A stretch of 64,000 nucleotides of DNA from Candidatus Lariskella endosymbiont of Epinotia ramella (GTDB taxonomy: Bacteria; Pseudomonadota; Alphaproteobacteria; Rickettsiales; Midichloriaceae): positions 806,001 to 870,000 of the forward strand of contig NZ_OZ026472.1 in NCBI RefSeq assembly GCF_964019805.1. The letters run 5' to 3'. A program made the position numbers and the translations under genes. Within the stretch, counting starts at the first letter, position 1, and every line of letters begins with the position of its first letter. Below, piece by piece: positions 19,128 through 28,403 of this stretch. The notes below the pieces were generated by a model. That model had not been told where the DNA came from. It searched no databases and saw nothing but the letters and a program-made list of their open reading frames with translations.

Positions 19128-19847
19128 ATGCTAAAAAGACCTTTAGTTGGTATTACAGTGGATAGTTGTAAAGGTGATCAGAATGCTTACTCTAATTATT
19201 CATATTATGCTCTGCGTGAGTTTTATTCAAATGCAGTAGTTGAATGTGGCGCTATACCGCTGATTATCCCTTATGATATTACTGCTGCTGGCGAGTATTC
19301 AATGCTGCTTGACGGGCTTGTGATCACAGGTGGAAATTTTGACATAGATCCAAAGTATTACAATCAGAATGTGACAAGTAATAGAGTTACTATAAATGAA
19401 CGGCGTACAGCATTTGAATATGCAATTCTAAAAGAAATGCTTATACGGAAAAAATCTATATTTGGAATATGTGGTGGACATCAATTAATAAATGTCTTTT
19501 TTGGTGGTACCTTGATTCAGCACATACCGGATTCTGTAAAGAATTGTATAGAGCATGAACAAAAAACTCCTAAGCATCTTACAAGCCATGGAGTAAATGT
19601 TGCTAGTAACACAATTTTGAGCAATATTTTAGGCACTAATGCTTTTAAGGTAAATAGTTCTCATCACCAAGCAGTGGATAAGTTAGGGAAAGGTTTAATA
19701 GCAAGCGCTTTTGCAGAAGATTCAATAATAGAAGCAATAGAGCATGTGGAACACAAATTTTGTGTAGGAGTACAATGGCATCCAGAATTTTTGACAACAG
19801 ATGAGGATAGGAAGTTATTTACTGCTTTTATATCTAGTTGTATTTAA
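19128..19847 (+). CDS. Class I glutamine amidotransferase-like peptidase C26 (PuuD-like)
   Basis: About 239 residues. The nucleophile elbow is FGICGGHQLINVFFGG, the catalytic His-Glu pair is in GVQWHPEF, and an oxyanion region LVITGGNFDIDP precedes them, as in gamma-glutamyl-GABA hydrolases (PuuD) and related C26 peptidases. Rickettsiae carry related genes of undefined substrate. It follows rho by 18 bases on the same strand and is probably co-transcribed. A TTG at 19122 lies 5 bases after a GAGGGA Shine-Dalgarno and is an alternative start adding two residues. Confidence 0.82.
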   Translation: MLKRPLVGITVDSCKGDQNAYSNYSYYALREFYSNAVVECGAIPLIIPYDITAAGEYSMLLDGLVITGGNFDIDPKYYNQNVTSNRVTINERRTAFEYAILKEMLIRKKSIFGICGGHQLINVFFGGTLIQHIPDSVKNCIEHEQKTPKHLTSHGVNVASNTILSNILGTNAFKVNSSHHQAVDKLGKGLIASAFAEDSIIEAIEHVEHKFCVGVQWHPEFLTTDEDRKLFTAFISSCI

Positions 19848-19909
19848 AAGAAAACAGTAGGAATATTTTTTAGGTGCTTATACAAATCTTGGATCTTTAT
19901 CTTTGCTAA

Positions 19910-19985
19910 GGTAAAAAGTATGTGCCAGAAGTCTCAGAAGAGGCATGAAATGATGTTTAGGGTGTCAAAATAGCGCTTACAAATA
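19910..19985 (+). repeat. MR-B repeat, 5' fragment
   Basis: Only the beginning of MR-B: GCCAGAAGTCTCAGAAGAGG, CATGAAATGATG, GTGTCAAAATAGCGCTT. It lies in the gap before recG. Confidence 0.55.
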
Positions 19986-20094
19986 CATGATTAGCATTTT
20001 TAAAGGCACAAATTTTGCAAGGTATTACGAGTATAGTTGAGTAAATTACTTAAATCCTTCATTACGCAGAGGTCTTAATAAAAAATTTTTCAGA

Positions 20095-22170
20095 ATGAGA
20101 AAAGATATTTTAGACTTTTTAAATACGCCAGTGAGCAGCCTGCACCGAATTGGGGATTTTAGAGCTAAGCAATTCGAAAGAATAAAGTGTGTTTACTTAA
20201 AAGATTTGGTTACATACTTGCCAATAGATTTTGTGAAGAAGTTGATTTCCCCTAACTTATCTAAAATTAATAGGGAGTGCTATATTGCAACTGTAGTCAA
20301 TATTGACTATTTTAGTAATAAAGCGAATAACTTATCATCTAATTTTTTTCATAATAAAACAGGTAAAAGGGTTCTTTGTATAAATTGCTCAAATGAAAGT
20401 GGTCATTTACAGCTTATATACTTTCATAATCCACCTCAAAGCATAAAAAACATTTTAAAAATAGGAAGTGACATCCTTGTTAGTGGAAAACTGACTATAA
20501 ATGCTGGGAAGCTTCAAGTAGTGCATCCTGATATAGTAGATCTTCCAAAAAGAATAGAGCAAATATCGGAAGTAGAGTCTATATACAGCGCAACAAAAAA
20601 CTTAAGTTCTAGAATAATAAGCTATGCTGTAAACGAAGCTCTGAATAAGATGCCAGAATTTCCAGAGTTGATACCTATAGATTTATTGAGAAGCAACAGT
20701 TGGCCTGCAATGAGAGAAGCGTTTAATCTTTTGCATCATCCTGGAAGATTAGTTATGCAACAGGATGTTGAAAAGGCAAAAGAGCGGCTTGCATTTGATG
20801 AATTACTTGTGGAACAAGCGAGACTTCAGATATGCCGCAGCAATTATTTAAAGAAATCTAAACGCACGCAAACGTTTAATAATAGAAGGGAGTTATATAG
20901 CAGGCTAAAAGAAATACTTCCATTTTCTCTCACAGATTCACAAGCAGAAGTAATAAATGAGATTTTTGAATCTCAAGAATCTGATAATAGAATGGTGAGA
21001 CTTTTGCAAGGAGATGTTGGAAGTGGTAAAACGCTGGTTGCATTCTGTGCTTGTATTAATGCTATAGAAAATGGTTATCAAGCAGCTTTTGCTGCGCCTA
21101 CTACAATACTTGCAAAGCAGCATTTTGAAAATCTAAAAGGTTTTGCAGAAGAACTTGGTGTAAGAATTGGGCTTTTGATAGGTGACCAGAGCATTGCGGA
21201 TAAAAGAAGAAGTTATGAGATGGTGGCAAACGGTGAAATTCAACTGATTATAGGAACTCATGCGATTTTTCAGCCAAATGTAGTATTTAAAGATCTAAAT
21301 CTTGTTGTGATAGATGAACAACATAGATTCGGAGTAGAGCAACGGATGAGTTTAATCAACAAGGGAGATAAATCCGATATATTGATGTTATCAGCAACTC
21401 CAATACCAAGAACCATGACACTTATTCAATATGGTGACATGGATATTTCTATATTGCGTCATAAGCCATCGAAAAGAAAGCCGATAATCACTACATTACT
21501 TTCTAAAGGAAAAATAGAACAATTGCTTAGTAGAATTTCTGAGATAATAAATCAAAATCAAAAAGTATATTGGATTTGTCCGCTTATAGAGGAATCAGAA
21601 AAGCTAGATCTTGCAAATGCTGTGAAGAGATATGAAATGCTAAGTGAAATTTTTCCTACTAGCTTAGTGCACAGCAGAGTTGCGCAGCAAGCGCAAGAAG
21701 AGATAATGCAGGATTTTAAAGATGACAATGGCAGGGCAAAAATTTTAGTTGCTACGACTGTTATAGAGGTTGGTGTTGATGTACAATCTGCGTCTGTAAT
21801 AGTGATAGAAAACCCGGAGAGGTTTGGGCTTGCTCAGCTTCATCAATTAAGAGGTAGAGTAGGTAGAAATGATCTTCAGTGTTATTGTGTGTTGCTTTAT
21901 GGGAATGCACTTTCTGAAGTTTCTCTTCAGCGTTTAAAGATAATAAAAAATTGTGACGACGGTTTTGAGATTGCAGAGCAAGATTTAATGCTTAGAGGTG
22001 GCGGTAGGGTATTGAGTAATCAGCAGAGTGGTTTGCCCGAATTTAAAGTTTTAAATTTGGAAAAGCACGGGCATTTTATAGAATCAGCTGTAAAACTTGC
22101 AAGAGAGCTAGTGGCTGCAGAAAGATATGAGGAAATTAATACGCTGAGTTGTTTGTTTAATAAAACGTAA
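20095..22170 (+). CDS. recG: ATP-dependent DNA helicase RecG
   Basis: 691 residues, normal length. The N-terminal wedge/OB domain (about residues 1-240) includes GKRVLCINCSNESGHLQLIYF. The helicase core has motif I LLQGDVGSGKT, motif Ia AAPTTILAKQHF, motif II VIDEQHRFG, motif III LMLSATPIPRTM, and the C-terminal ENPERFGLAQLHQLRGRVGR characteristic of RecG. It remodels stalled replication forks and branch-migrates Holliday junctions. Monocistronic; upstream is an MR-B fragment, downstream MITE-F. Confidence 0.97.
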   Translation: MRKDILDFLNTPVSSLHRIGDFRAKQFERIKCVYLKDLVTYLPIDFVKKLISPNLSKINRECYIATVVNIDYFSNKANNLSSNFFHNKTGKRVLCINCSNESGHLQLIYFHNPPQSIKNILKIGSDILVSGKLTINAGKLQVVHPDIVDLPKRIEQISEVESIYSATKNLSSRIISYAVNEALNKMPEFPELIPIDLLRSNSWPAMREAFNLLHHPGRLVMQQDVEKAKERLAFDELLVEQARLQICRSNYLKKSKRTQTFNNRRELYSRLKEILPFSLTDSQAEVINEIFESQESDNRMVRLLQGDVGSGKTLVAFCACINAIENGYQAAFAAPTTILAKQHFENLKGFAEELGVRIGLLIGDQSIADKRRSYEMVANGEIQLIIGTHAIFQPNVVFKDLNLVVIDEQHRFGVEQRMSLINKGDKSDILMLSATPIPRTMTLIQYGDMDISILRHKPSKRKPIITTLLSKGKIEQLLSRISEIINQNQKVYWICPLIEESEKLDLANAVKRYEMLSEIFPTSLVHSRVAQQAQEEIMQDFKDDNGRAKILVATTVIEVGVDVQSASVIVIENPERFGLAQLHQLRGRVGRNDLQCYCVLLYGNALSEVSLQRLKIIKNCDDGFEIAEQDLMLRGGGRVLSNQQSGLPEFKVLNLEKHGHFIESAVKLARELVAAERYEEINTLSCLFNKT

Positions 22171-22180
22171 GATTTAAATA

Positions 22181-22400
22181 GCGCGAGTTGTTAATTAATA
22201 TTAAAAGCATCTAAGCTATTAATTACTGGCAATGCAGATCAATAGATCTTTCATAAAATCATCAAAAACAGTACCTTGATGCAAAAACCTTTTTCATATT
22301 TTATTTTTGTTTATTTGCAAAACCCTCAAGCAACATATAAGGCCTTAAAATCTGCCACACAGCAAGCAATTAATTCAAGCAATTAATTGGCAACTCGCGT
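22181..22400 (+). mobile_element. MITE-F, 220 bp, complete
   Basis: Ends are inverted: GCGCGAGTTG at the left and CAACTCGCGT at the right. Flanking direct repeats TAAATA (22175-22180 and 22401-22406) fit a target-site duplication. There is no ORF inside. A second copy with clearer duplications is at 34177-34382. Confidence 0.75.
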
Positions 22401-22447
22401 TAAATAAGTTTATGCTTGTGAGCCTGAAAAAATTAATGAAGCTAAAG

Positions 22448-22520
22448 TGTTTTGTCCGCGCCAAAAGTCTCGGAACAAGCATGAAATGGTGCCACGAGTG
22501 TCAAAATAGCGCAGTGCTAT
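22448..22520 (+). repeat. MR-B repeat, 5' fragment
   Basis: CGCGCCAAAAGTCTCGGAAC, GCATGAAATGGTGCCACG and GTGTCAAAATAGCGC, ending shortly before the stop of the AEC transporter gene. Confidence 0.6.
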
Positions 22521-22557
22521 ATATTTAAGCTATAAGAAAAATGCTGTGCTTTAGAAA

Positions 22558-23511
22558 TTATGTTTTGCAATGTGGAATCCAGTCATAAGCAAACCCTATG
22601 ATTGATATTATATATAAAAGGCCTATCACAGTTCCTAGTAATACTGTGGTTGCAGCTTCCTCTTGATGATGATCATATAAAAGTGCAAACAATACGGTAT
22701 TCAGTGCAGGCGGCATTGTGAACAGTAAAATAATCATCTTATGAATTTCATCTGGATATATATGTAATAAAAACACGTCAAGAGCTACTATTAAAAATCC
22801 TATAGCAGGAAATACTATGTATTTTGCAGAAAGAACGGAAAAAAGAAATGAAAAATCAAATTTAAGTGATTTAACTGATGATAAGCTTATGCCTAATAGT
22901 AACATTCCCATAATTATATATGCACCTTGTATATTGGTCATAGTATTCTGTATGGGCTCTGGTAACACAAGATCAAAGTAATTTAATATCAAACCAAAGC
23001 AAAAAGCGTAGATAATAGGTAGTTTGAAAATGTGGAAAAATGCTCGTATTTTGCTACACTTACCGAGCGCAAGTACATAGATTCCAACAGTGAATTCATA
23101 AAGAGCTATTCCTTGAGCACTAGCTATATATACTGCAACGACTGGATCTTCAAAAATTGAAGAAGCGATTGGAAGACCAAAGTATCCAGAGTTACAAGCT
23201 CCAGAAGCATATCCTAGTAAGCCTGCTCTCTTAGCTCCATTCTTACCCTTACATAATTTTTTTGATACAAGGAAATATATCGTGCAGACCAAAGATGATA
23301 GGCAGAATACCATAACTGGCAAAAATAGATAAACTCCGCTCATCTCGATGTTTAAGCCAGCGCGAAAGAAAATTACTGGGTTTAGGATGTAGAATAAAAT
23401 CGGTAGAAGGTTTTTGGGGCTTATGTTGCTCATCTTGCCGCATATAAAGCCAAAGACAGACAATGTTAGCAAAGAAGCTGCACGTAATAAAATGTCTGCT
23501 GCGTTTAGCAT
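22558..23511 (-). CDS. AEC (auxin efflux carrier)-family transporter
   Basis: 317 residues, almost entirely hydrophobic with about nine to ten membrane segments, including SLLTLSVFGFICGKMSN near the N-terminus and GYASGACNSGYFGLPIASSIF in the middle. The asparagine-rich NSGYFGLP segment after the central loop and LNTVLFALLYDHHQEEAATTVLLGT at the end are typical of the AEC family (PF03547), inner-membrane carriers for organic acids such as malate or malonate. Substrate unknown. It is a single gene on the minus strand between repeat-filled gaps. Confidence 0.82.
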   Translation of the reverse strand: MLNAADILLRAASLLTLSVFGFICGKMSNISPKNLLPILFYILNPVIFFRAGLNIEMSGVYLFLPVMVFCLSSLVCTIYFLVSKKLCKGKNGAKRAGLLGYASGACNSGYFGLPIASSIFEDPVVAVYIASAQGIALYEFTVGIYVLALGKCSKIRAFFHIFKLPIIYAFCFGLILNYFDLVLPEPIQNTMTNIQGAYIIMGMLLLGISLSSVKSLKFDFSFLFSVLSAKYIVFPAIGFLIVALDVFLLHIYPDEIHKMIILLFTMPPALNTVLFALLYDHHQEEAATTVLLGTVIGLLYIISIIGFAYDWIPHCKT

Positions 23512-23539
23512 ATTGGTGCATGAAAATAAATGTGAGTTA

Positions 23540-23865
23540 TATACTTAGTCATACTTTTCAAAATTAGCGCCTTTAAAAAACACTCCTGATATTTTGTAAC
23601 TGCTCTGTTAACTAAGTCATTGTATAAGTCTTTTTTGCTTAATGTTTCATATTACTTTGTTAATTTTTTTGCAAATATATAAAAGTATTAGGCGCATAAA
23701 TTACCTAATACTTTGAAAAATCATACTATTAAAATCCTCAAAGCATGCACTTACTTGAGCACAGCGCTACACATACGCACGCGTTCTTCTTAGCTTTTTT
23801 TGAAGTCTAACTATGTATGTATATAATAAATGTCAACTTTTCATTACACGCAGTATAAACTATTG
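23540..23865 (+). repeat. MR-D repeat interrupted by an MR-C repeat
   Basis: The MR-D 5' part (TCATACTTTTCAAAATTAGCGCC) is at 23549-23590 and the MR-D 3' part (TCTTAGCTTTTTTTGAAGTC, CTATGTATGTATA, TTACACGCAGTATA) at 23785-23865. Between them lies an inverted MR-C copy (23600-23775). MR-C therefore inserted into MR-D here. Confidence 0.6.
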
Positions 23866-23879
23866 TATCAGGTATTATG

Positions 23880-24296
23880 CTATATTCCAAGTTTTGCAAG
23901 CTCAACTAGTACTATACGTTCTAAATTGTTCAACGCGTCATTATCATTATGATAATGCTCTTTCAACTGATCGACCGCGTCTCGTAATAAGAGCAACTCC
24001 TGCGTACTATACTCTCCAAGTATAATATTGTTCCTATAATTCTCAAGGATAGGTGTTGCTGTCTCAAACAGTTCTTTAGCATCTATTTCATCTTGAATCA
24101 ACCAAAGGTTATTACTGTTGTTTTGTGGAATGTGTATTGTAGATGTGATTTCACACTCTTCTGATTCAAGTATAACGTTTTCATGAGCACGGACTACAGC
24201 ATCTGAAAATTCATCATCTTGCTTGCGTTTGGTAGAGGATTTTCCTGCACGATTAACAATCTTGCTACACCCTATAGGCAACACATGTAAAATCAT
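23880..24296 (-). CDS. fliX: FliX-like flagellar assembly regulator
   Basis: 138 residues. The C-terminal half, LENYRNNIILGEYSTQELLLLRDAVDQL through LNNLERIVLVELAKLGI, has the pattern of alphaproteobacterial FliX (class II flagellar assembly regulator: conserved helix pairs and the ending VELAKL). The N-terminus has a short polar KSSTKRKQDDEFSD segment as FliX proteins do. In Caulobacter FliX couples flagellar assembly to the activator FlbD. Neighbour: the fliJ-like gene 140 bases upstream on the same strand, and fliI is in this window. The match is by motif memory, so the call is moderate; otherwise it is an unknown small helical protein. Confidence 0.55.
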   Translation of the reverse strand: MILHVLPIGCSKIVNRAGKSSTKRKQDDEFSDAVVRAHENVILESEECEITSTIHIPQNNSNNLWLIQDEIDAKELFETATPILENYRNNIILGEYSTQELLLLRDAVDQLKEHYHNDNDALNNLERIVLVELAKLGI

Positions 24297-24309
24297 ATCG
24301 AATAATCCA

Positions 24310-24425
24310 AATTGTAGTTCGTATACTCTGTCATACTTTTCAAAATTTGTGCCTTATTAAGAATGCTCGTATGTATTGATTATACATATGATTCCTTAGT
24401 TTTTCTTAGCTCTTTTTAAAATAGA
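24310..24425 (+). repeat. MR-D repeat, partial
   Basis: ACTCTGTCATACTTTTCAAA, CGTATGTATTGATTATACAT and TTCTTAGCTCTTTTTAAAA lie between the fliX-like and fliJ-like genes. Confidence 0.55.
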
Positions 24426-24435
24426 GTTAGAGATA

Positions 24436-24885
24436 TCAAGATGCTGTTACTTGTGGAGTTAACTTAGTACGCATCGACATATAACGGCCAATTTCATCTA
24501 TTTCGGTATTTTCAATTTTTTGCTGTGTCTTCTTGGCAATATTACTTAGTTTATCCAGTAAATATTCGTAGCGTTTCTGTTCAATAAAATCCTCTTTTAT
24601 TAAATCCAGTTCTTTTGTTAAAGTTGCATTTAACTTCTCTATCTCGTCATTCATAAAGCACTGCCTTTTGTGCAAATGCTGATGAAAATTTGTAAAGTAA
24701 GAAACACATTGAGATGCACTGAAACTTACAGCTTGTTCATAATCAAGTTCTTGCTGCATTTTTAATAATTCTTCTTCGCATTGTGTAATTCTACTTCGAA
24801 TAAAAGAAATTGTGCATTGTCTTTCATTTACACGTTTTTTAGCAATCTTCAATAGATGATTTAGCGTTTTAATTCTCGAATTCAT
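24436..24885 (-). CDS. fliJ: FliJ-like coiled-coil flagellar export protein
   Basis: 149 residues, almost wholly charged alpha-helix with long heptad-like stretches (residues about 10-45 and 70-130), the usual size and shape of FliJ. The start MNSRIKTLNHLLKIAKKRVNER resembles alphaproteobacterial FliJ (basic, 'KSRLxTLxRLxxxxVDE'). FliJ is the stalk protein that works with the FliI/FliH ATPase in type III flagellar export. fliI is at 60.1-61.4 kb and a FliX-like gene follows directly, which supports the call. Coiled coils are easily confused, so confidence is moderate. Confidence 0.6.
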   Translation of the reverse strand: MNSRIKTLNHLLKIAKKRVNERQCTISFIRSRITQCEEELLKMQQELDYEQAVSFSASQCVSYFTNFHQHLHKRQCFMNDEIEKLNATLTKELDLIKEDFIEQKRYEYLLDKLSNIAKKTQQKIENTEIDEIGRYMSMRTKLTPQVTAS

Positions 24886-24995
24886 ATTGTGTTATACAAT
24901 AATAATTGGAGCTCTATCTTTTTTTGCTACAGTGCTTTTACTTCATATGACTTATATCTAGAAAAAGAAAAAGTAACAAGGTAGCTTGATTTCAT

Positions 24996-25733
24996 TTATA
25001 TAGCATGTATCAGATAGTCTTCTGTAAGAGCAAGACTATCTGTGCTTCCAATGTCGCACCAAAGCACATCCTTTGGTAATACTACACCATAAAATCTGTA
25101 TCTTCGATATGTTTCTATCTGAGATTGAAATAAAATGTTTGTGATAGGAAAAGTCGTAGAGCTAATATTAGCCATACATTTTTTTGAGAGTGCTGCTATA
25201 CCAACGTATTTGTAGCCATTTGTCGAATTATTAGGTGCTTTAATAATATGATTGTCTTCACTGAGTAAGAAATCTGCATATTGATCTAGTGATTTGTTGA
25301 TCTGACATCCAAGCGGTGCAAGTAGTAGCAGCGCATCCATTCTATCCGGATCCCATGTCTTCATGATAAGCTCTATGGCTATATTTCCGCCTTTTAATAT
25401 AAGTATATCAGAATTATGCAACAAAAGTTCTGCATATGAGAAGCGGTTCATGGCATGCAATATGCCGCCGCCTGTGCCTAAAATTTTATCTTCTTCGCTA
25501 ATTAGTATTCTATCATGATATTTGCTGCTTGCTAAGTGAGCACGCATCATATCTTTTAGATAATGAGTGTTTACTATAGCTTTTTTGATGCTGTTTGTTG
25601 AAAAAATTCTATCTAATACTATGTCTATAACAGCTTTTCCATTTACAGAGATTAAAGGTTTTGGTCTTGTCGCAGTGAGAGCTCCAAGACGGCTGCCAAA
25701 GCCAGCTGCAAGTACCATAGCACATTCTAACAT
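24996..25733 (-). CDS. Sugar-phosphate nucleotidyltransferase, MurU-like
   Basis: 245 residues. The N-terminal nucleotide-binding loop is MVLAAGFGSRLGALTATRPKPL, followed by VNTHYLKDMMRAHL, ISEEDKILGTGGGILHAM and LLHNSDILIL, all as in MurU (N-acetylmuramate alpha-1-phosphate uridylyltransferase) and related small NTP-transferases. MurU works in peptidoglycan recycling in the cytoplasm. The gene is 12 bases downstream of ispE on the same strand, so they form an operon. A mannose-1-phosphate guanylyltransferase-type activity cannot be excluded; the partner kinase AmgK is not in the window. Confidence 0.78.
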   Translation of the reverse strand: MLECAMVLAAGFGSRLGALTATRPKPLISVNGKAVIDIVLDRIFSTNSIKKAIVNTHYLKDMMRAHLASSKYHDRILISEEDKILGTGGGILHAMNRFSYAELLLHNSDILILKGGNIAIELIMKTWDPDRMDALLLLAPLGCQINKSLDQYADFLLSEDNHIIKAPNNSTNGYKYVGIAALSKKCMANISSTTFPITNILFQSQIETYRRYRFYGVVLPKDVLWCDIGSTDSLALTEDYLIHAI

Positions 25734-25745
25734 AATACCTATGCT

Positions 25746-26639
25746 TTAAGATAAGTCGAGAGTTTCAAAATAATACCACCAAGATGGTTCTAATTCCAAC
25801 ATAGTACTCTTTGCATTAAGAGCTGTATCTTCATTCTCAAAAATACCAAAACAGGTAGAACCGCTGCCGGACATTCTAGAAATAATACAGCCTTTCGAGT
25901 TACCCAGCATTGTAATAACTTTTGATATTGTCGGGTGTATTGCTATAGCAGAGCTTTCCAAATCGTTGCTAGAGTCAGAAATTAATTTATCCAGATCTCC
26001 TAGATGTTCCTTAAAAGAGTTTGTATATTTCCTTCCATTTTTTACAGAATGCGCGTAATCATCGTATACATGTTTAGTGGATGTCTCAACTCTTGGGTTC
26101 ACAAGCAGTAGGTGAATATTTCTATCAAACTTTATAGGTGTGATAATATCGCCTATTCCAGTTACAAAGGCATGATGAGGTTGCAGAAAGAATGGAACAT
26201 CTGCACCAATATCTTTAGCTATGTTGTGTAGCTCATAGTCATTTAATGCAAGATTCCAAAGGCTATTTAGAAGAATCAGAGTAGATGCAGCATTAGATGA
26301 ACCGCCCCCAAGACCTGCTGCTATAGGTATATTTTTCTCTATATATATTTTTGCGCCACCTTTATACCCAGAGAATTGTTGAATTTTTCTTGCTGCCTTA
26401 AGTGCAATGTTATCACTTATATGTAAATCGATGTTAGAATTATCATTTTTTTCAATGACATTACATTCTAAGGTATCATGCTGAGTAACGTGTATTGTAT
26501 CATGTAACTTAAGCCTTACAAAAATACTTTCTATAGAATGATAATTTGATGGCAAAGAGCCGGTGATATGTAAGAAGAGGTTCAATTTTGCTTCTGCTAC
26601 TTTAGAAAGCGTCTTTTTGTTCAAATTGTTAAAATCCAT
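25746..26639 (-). CDS. ispE: 4-diphosphocytidyl-2-C-methyl-D-erythritol kinase
   Basis: About 297 residues, GHMP kinase fold. The start region VAEAKLNLFLHITGSLPSNYHSIESIF and the ATP-binding glycine loop PIAAGLGGGSSNAASTL are diagnostic for IspE; the C-terminal RMSGSGSTCFGIF motif is also present. It phosphorylates CDP-ME in the MEP pathway of isoprenoid synthesis. The start is either ATG at 26639 or a GTG three codons upstream at 26648. Operon with the MurU-like gene. Upstream is an MR-B repeat. Confidence 0.95.
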   Translation of the reverse strand: MDFNNLNKKTLSKVAEAKLNLFLHITGSLPSNYHSIESIFVRLKLHDTIHVTQHDTLECNVIEKNDNSNIDLHISDNIALKAARKIQQFSGYKGGAKIYIEKNIPIAAGLGGGSSNAASTLILLNSLWNLALNDYELHNIAKDIGADVPFFLQPHHAFVTGIGDIITPIKFDRNIHLLLVNPRVETSTKHVYDDYAHSVKNGRKYTNSFKEHLGDLDKLISDSSNDLESSAIAIHPTISKVITMLGNSKGCIISRMSGSGSTCFGIFENEDTALNAKSTMLELEPSWWYYFETLDLS

Positions 26640-26667
26640 AAAAGCCACACAAAATTATATAGTTTAT

Positions 26668-26930
26668 CCCTCAAAAATTGATTTGCACAGCTAATAAATT
26701 TTTGGGGGGAAGTTAAATGTACTAAAATTAGTATTAGAGCTGCCCTGTACTAATTTTTGGATATATTAATTATTAATTGGTCTTGTGCTGCAAACACTAT
26801 TTCCACAAAATCCGTAAGGTTTTTGCGCTTATTATAACATTTTCCTGCGGATTGAAATCGCTATTTTGACACTCCAGGCATCATTTCATGCTATTTCTGA
26901 GACTTTTGGCGGGCGTGCCATATAAAACAA
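26668..26930 (-). repeat. MR-B repeat, full copy
   Basis: Inverted full copy: 3' hairpin module (CAAAAATTGATTTGC, AAATGTACTAAAATTAG), then AAATCCGTAAGGTTTTTGCG, CATTTTCCTGCGGATT, TATTTTGACACTCC and GAGACTTTTGGCGGGCGTGC. It fills most of the gap between the dedA and ispE genes. Confidence 0.75.
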
Positions 26931-27002
26931 CCGTTCTCTACATATAGCTAAATTATTTGCAAGAATTGGCGCTATATAGCAAATTTTATGACAAAAGCCA
27001 TC

Positions 27003-27623
27003 TTATTTTTTATTTTTCTTCTGCAGATATTTTGTTGTGGAGAAATATAGCATGATAAAAGCAAGCAACGTCAGCAGCACAAAGTTGACCTGCTTCAAAT
27101 ATTGATTAATTAGTGCTTCATTATCTCCTATGAAATACCCAAGCAAAATAAGAAATGAAGCCCAAACCCCAGAACCGCAGGTGCTATAAAAACAAAATAA
27201 TTTCGGATCCATTTTCCCAAGGCCAGCTGGAAATGATATGAAGTGTTTGATCCCTGGCAGTACTCTGCCTAGAAACACAGAGATATTTCCATATTTAGCC
27301 ATAAAATCCTCAAGCTTTGATAACTTTTTTTCATCCATGAAGAAATATTTGCCATACTTGATAAATATTGCTCTTCCAAAGTGAAATGCAATTGTGTAGC
27401 TAAAGATAGCTCCGCCAAGTGTGCCTGATATACCAGAGATTAAAACATACGACATTTTAAGTGAACCCTTTGCAACTAAATAACCAGCTGGAATTAGTGT
27501 TATCTCACTAGGTATAGGAATAAAAGTGCCTTCGATAAAAGACATAATAAATATGCCAAGATATCCAAGTGCTTCTACTAATTCTGTGGCTTTTAAAAAT
27601 AGCTCGTATAACATGATCTTCAA
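27003..27623 (-). CDS. DedA-family inner-membrane protein
   Basis: 206 residues with several membrane segments. Family signatures are EGTFIPIPSEITLIPAGYLVAKG near residue 30 (glutamates and prolines in the first re-entrant loop) and the FLGRVLPGIKHFISFPAGLGKM motif (F-x-G-R-x-x-P). DedA/SNARE-associated proteins are membrane scramblase- or flippase-like, some acting on undecaprenyl phosphate or phosphatidylethanolamine. The specific substrate here is unknown. Single gene on the minus strand. Confidence 0.88.
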   Translation of the reverse strand: MKIMLYELFLKATELVEALGYLGIFIMSFIEGTFIPIPSEITLIPAGYLVAKGSLKMSYVLISGISGTLGGAIFSYTIAFHFGRAIFIKYGKYFFMDEKKLSKLEDFMAKYGNISVFLGRVLPGIKHFISFPAGLGKMDPKLFCFYSTCGSGVWASFLILLGYFIGDNEALINQYLKQVNFVLLTLLAFIMLYFSTTKYLQKKNKK

Positions 27624-27916
27624 AACATTTTAAATTGCAATTCACTTATTGCCTTTGTAGGCTTATTAATCATCTCCGATTATGTTCCAATATAAGAGCA
27701 ACTCACAGCATATGTGAAGCTGCAAGTATAGGAGTCATGATAATGTATAAAAATATTCGCAAGTAATAATAATTGCTTATATCATTTCATGTGGTAAAAC
27801 CGCATAAATAACAATGATTATGTAAAGGTAACTTTGCATGCATCTGTTTCTTAAGATTTGCGAGCTAGAAAATAAATACTCTAGCTGTATGGAGGCTAAA
27901 CTGATATTTCTTAATC

Positions 27917-28180
27917 TATCCGTCAAAAATTTATTTGCGTAGCAAATCAATTTTTGCAGAAAATTAAATGTACAAAAATTAGCCTCAAGACGGGGCCCTG
28001 CGCTAATTTGCGGATATATAATTTACCTGATACTTGCAAAAATACTTGCTAACAAAATCCATAAGGGTTTTGGCAATTTTGCCAATTTTTCTGCTGGACT
28101 TTTTGGTATATCATAATTGCTCGCAAACAAGATAAATCCTCTCGCTTCTTAGGAAGTGATGACGCATGCGATTCATTAAG
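27917..28180 (-). repeat. MR-A repeat, full copy
   Basis: Inverted: hairpin CAAAAATTTATTTGCGTAG / CAAATCAATTTTTG, AAATGTACAAAAATTAGCC, TGCGCTAATTTGCGGATATA, AAATCCATAAGGG, TTGGCAATTTTGCCAA, TTCTGCTGGACTTTTTGG, AAGATAAATCC, TAGGAAGTGATGACGC. The rest of the gap 27624-28403 shows no gene. Confidence 0.75.
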
Positions 28181-28403
28181 CCTTGGATGAAAGTCGCTCA
28201 AGCTAAAATACCTAACATGCTAACACGTCACTTGCAGAATGTTAAAAATCCAGTTTAGAGTGATAAGCGCCTGTTACTCAACTTGCTATAGCTAGAGACA
28301 TTTTCTTAAAGAAAGCATGTACTACGTCTACACTATTTTTGATAATATATAAATAGTAAAATCTAGTTTTGCTATAAAATGTTGAGTTGTGATTACAGAT
28401 AGG

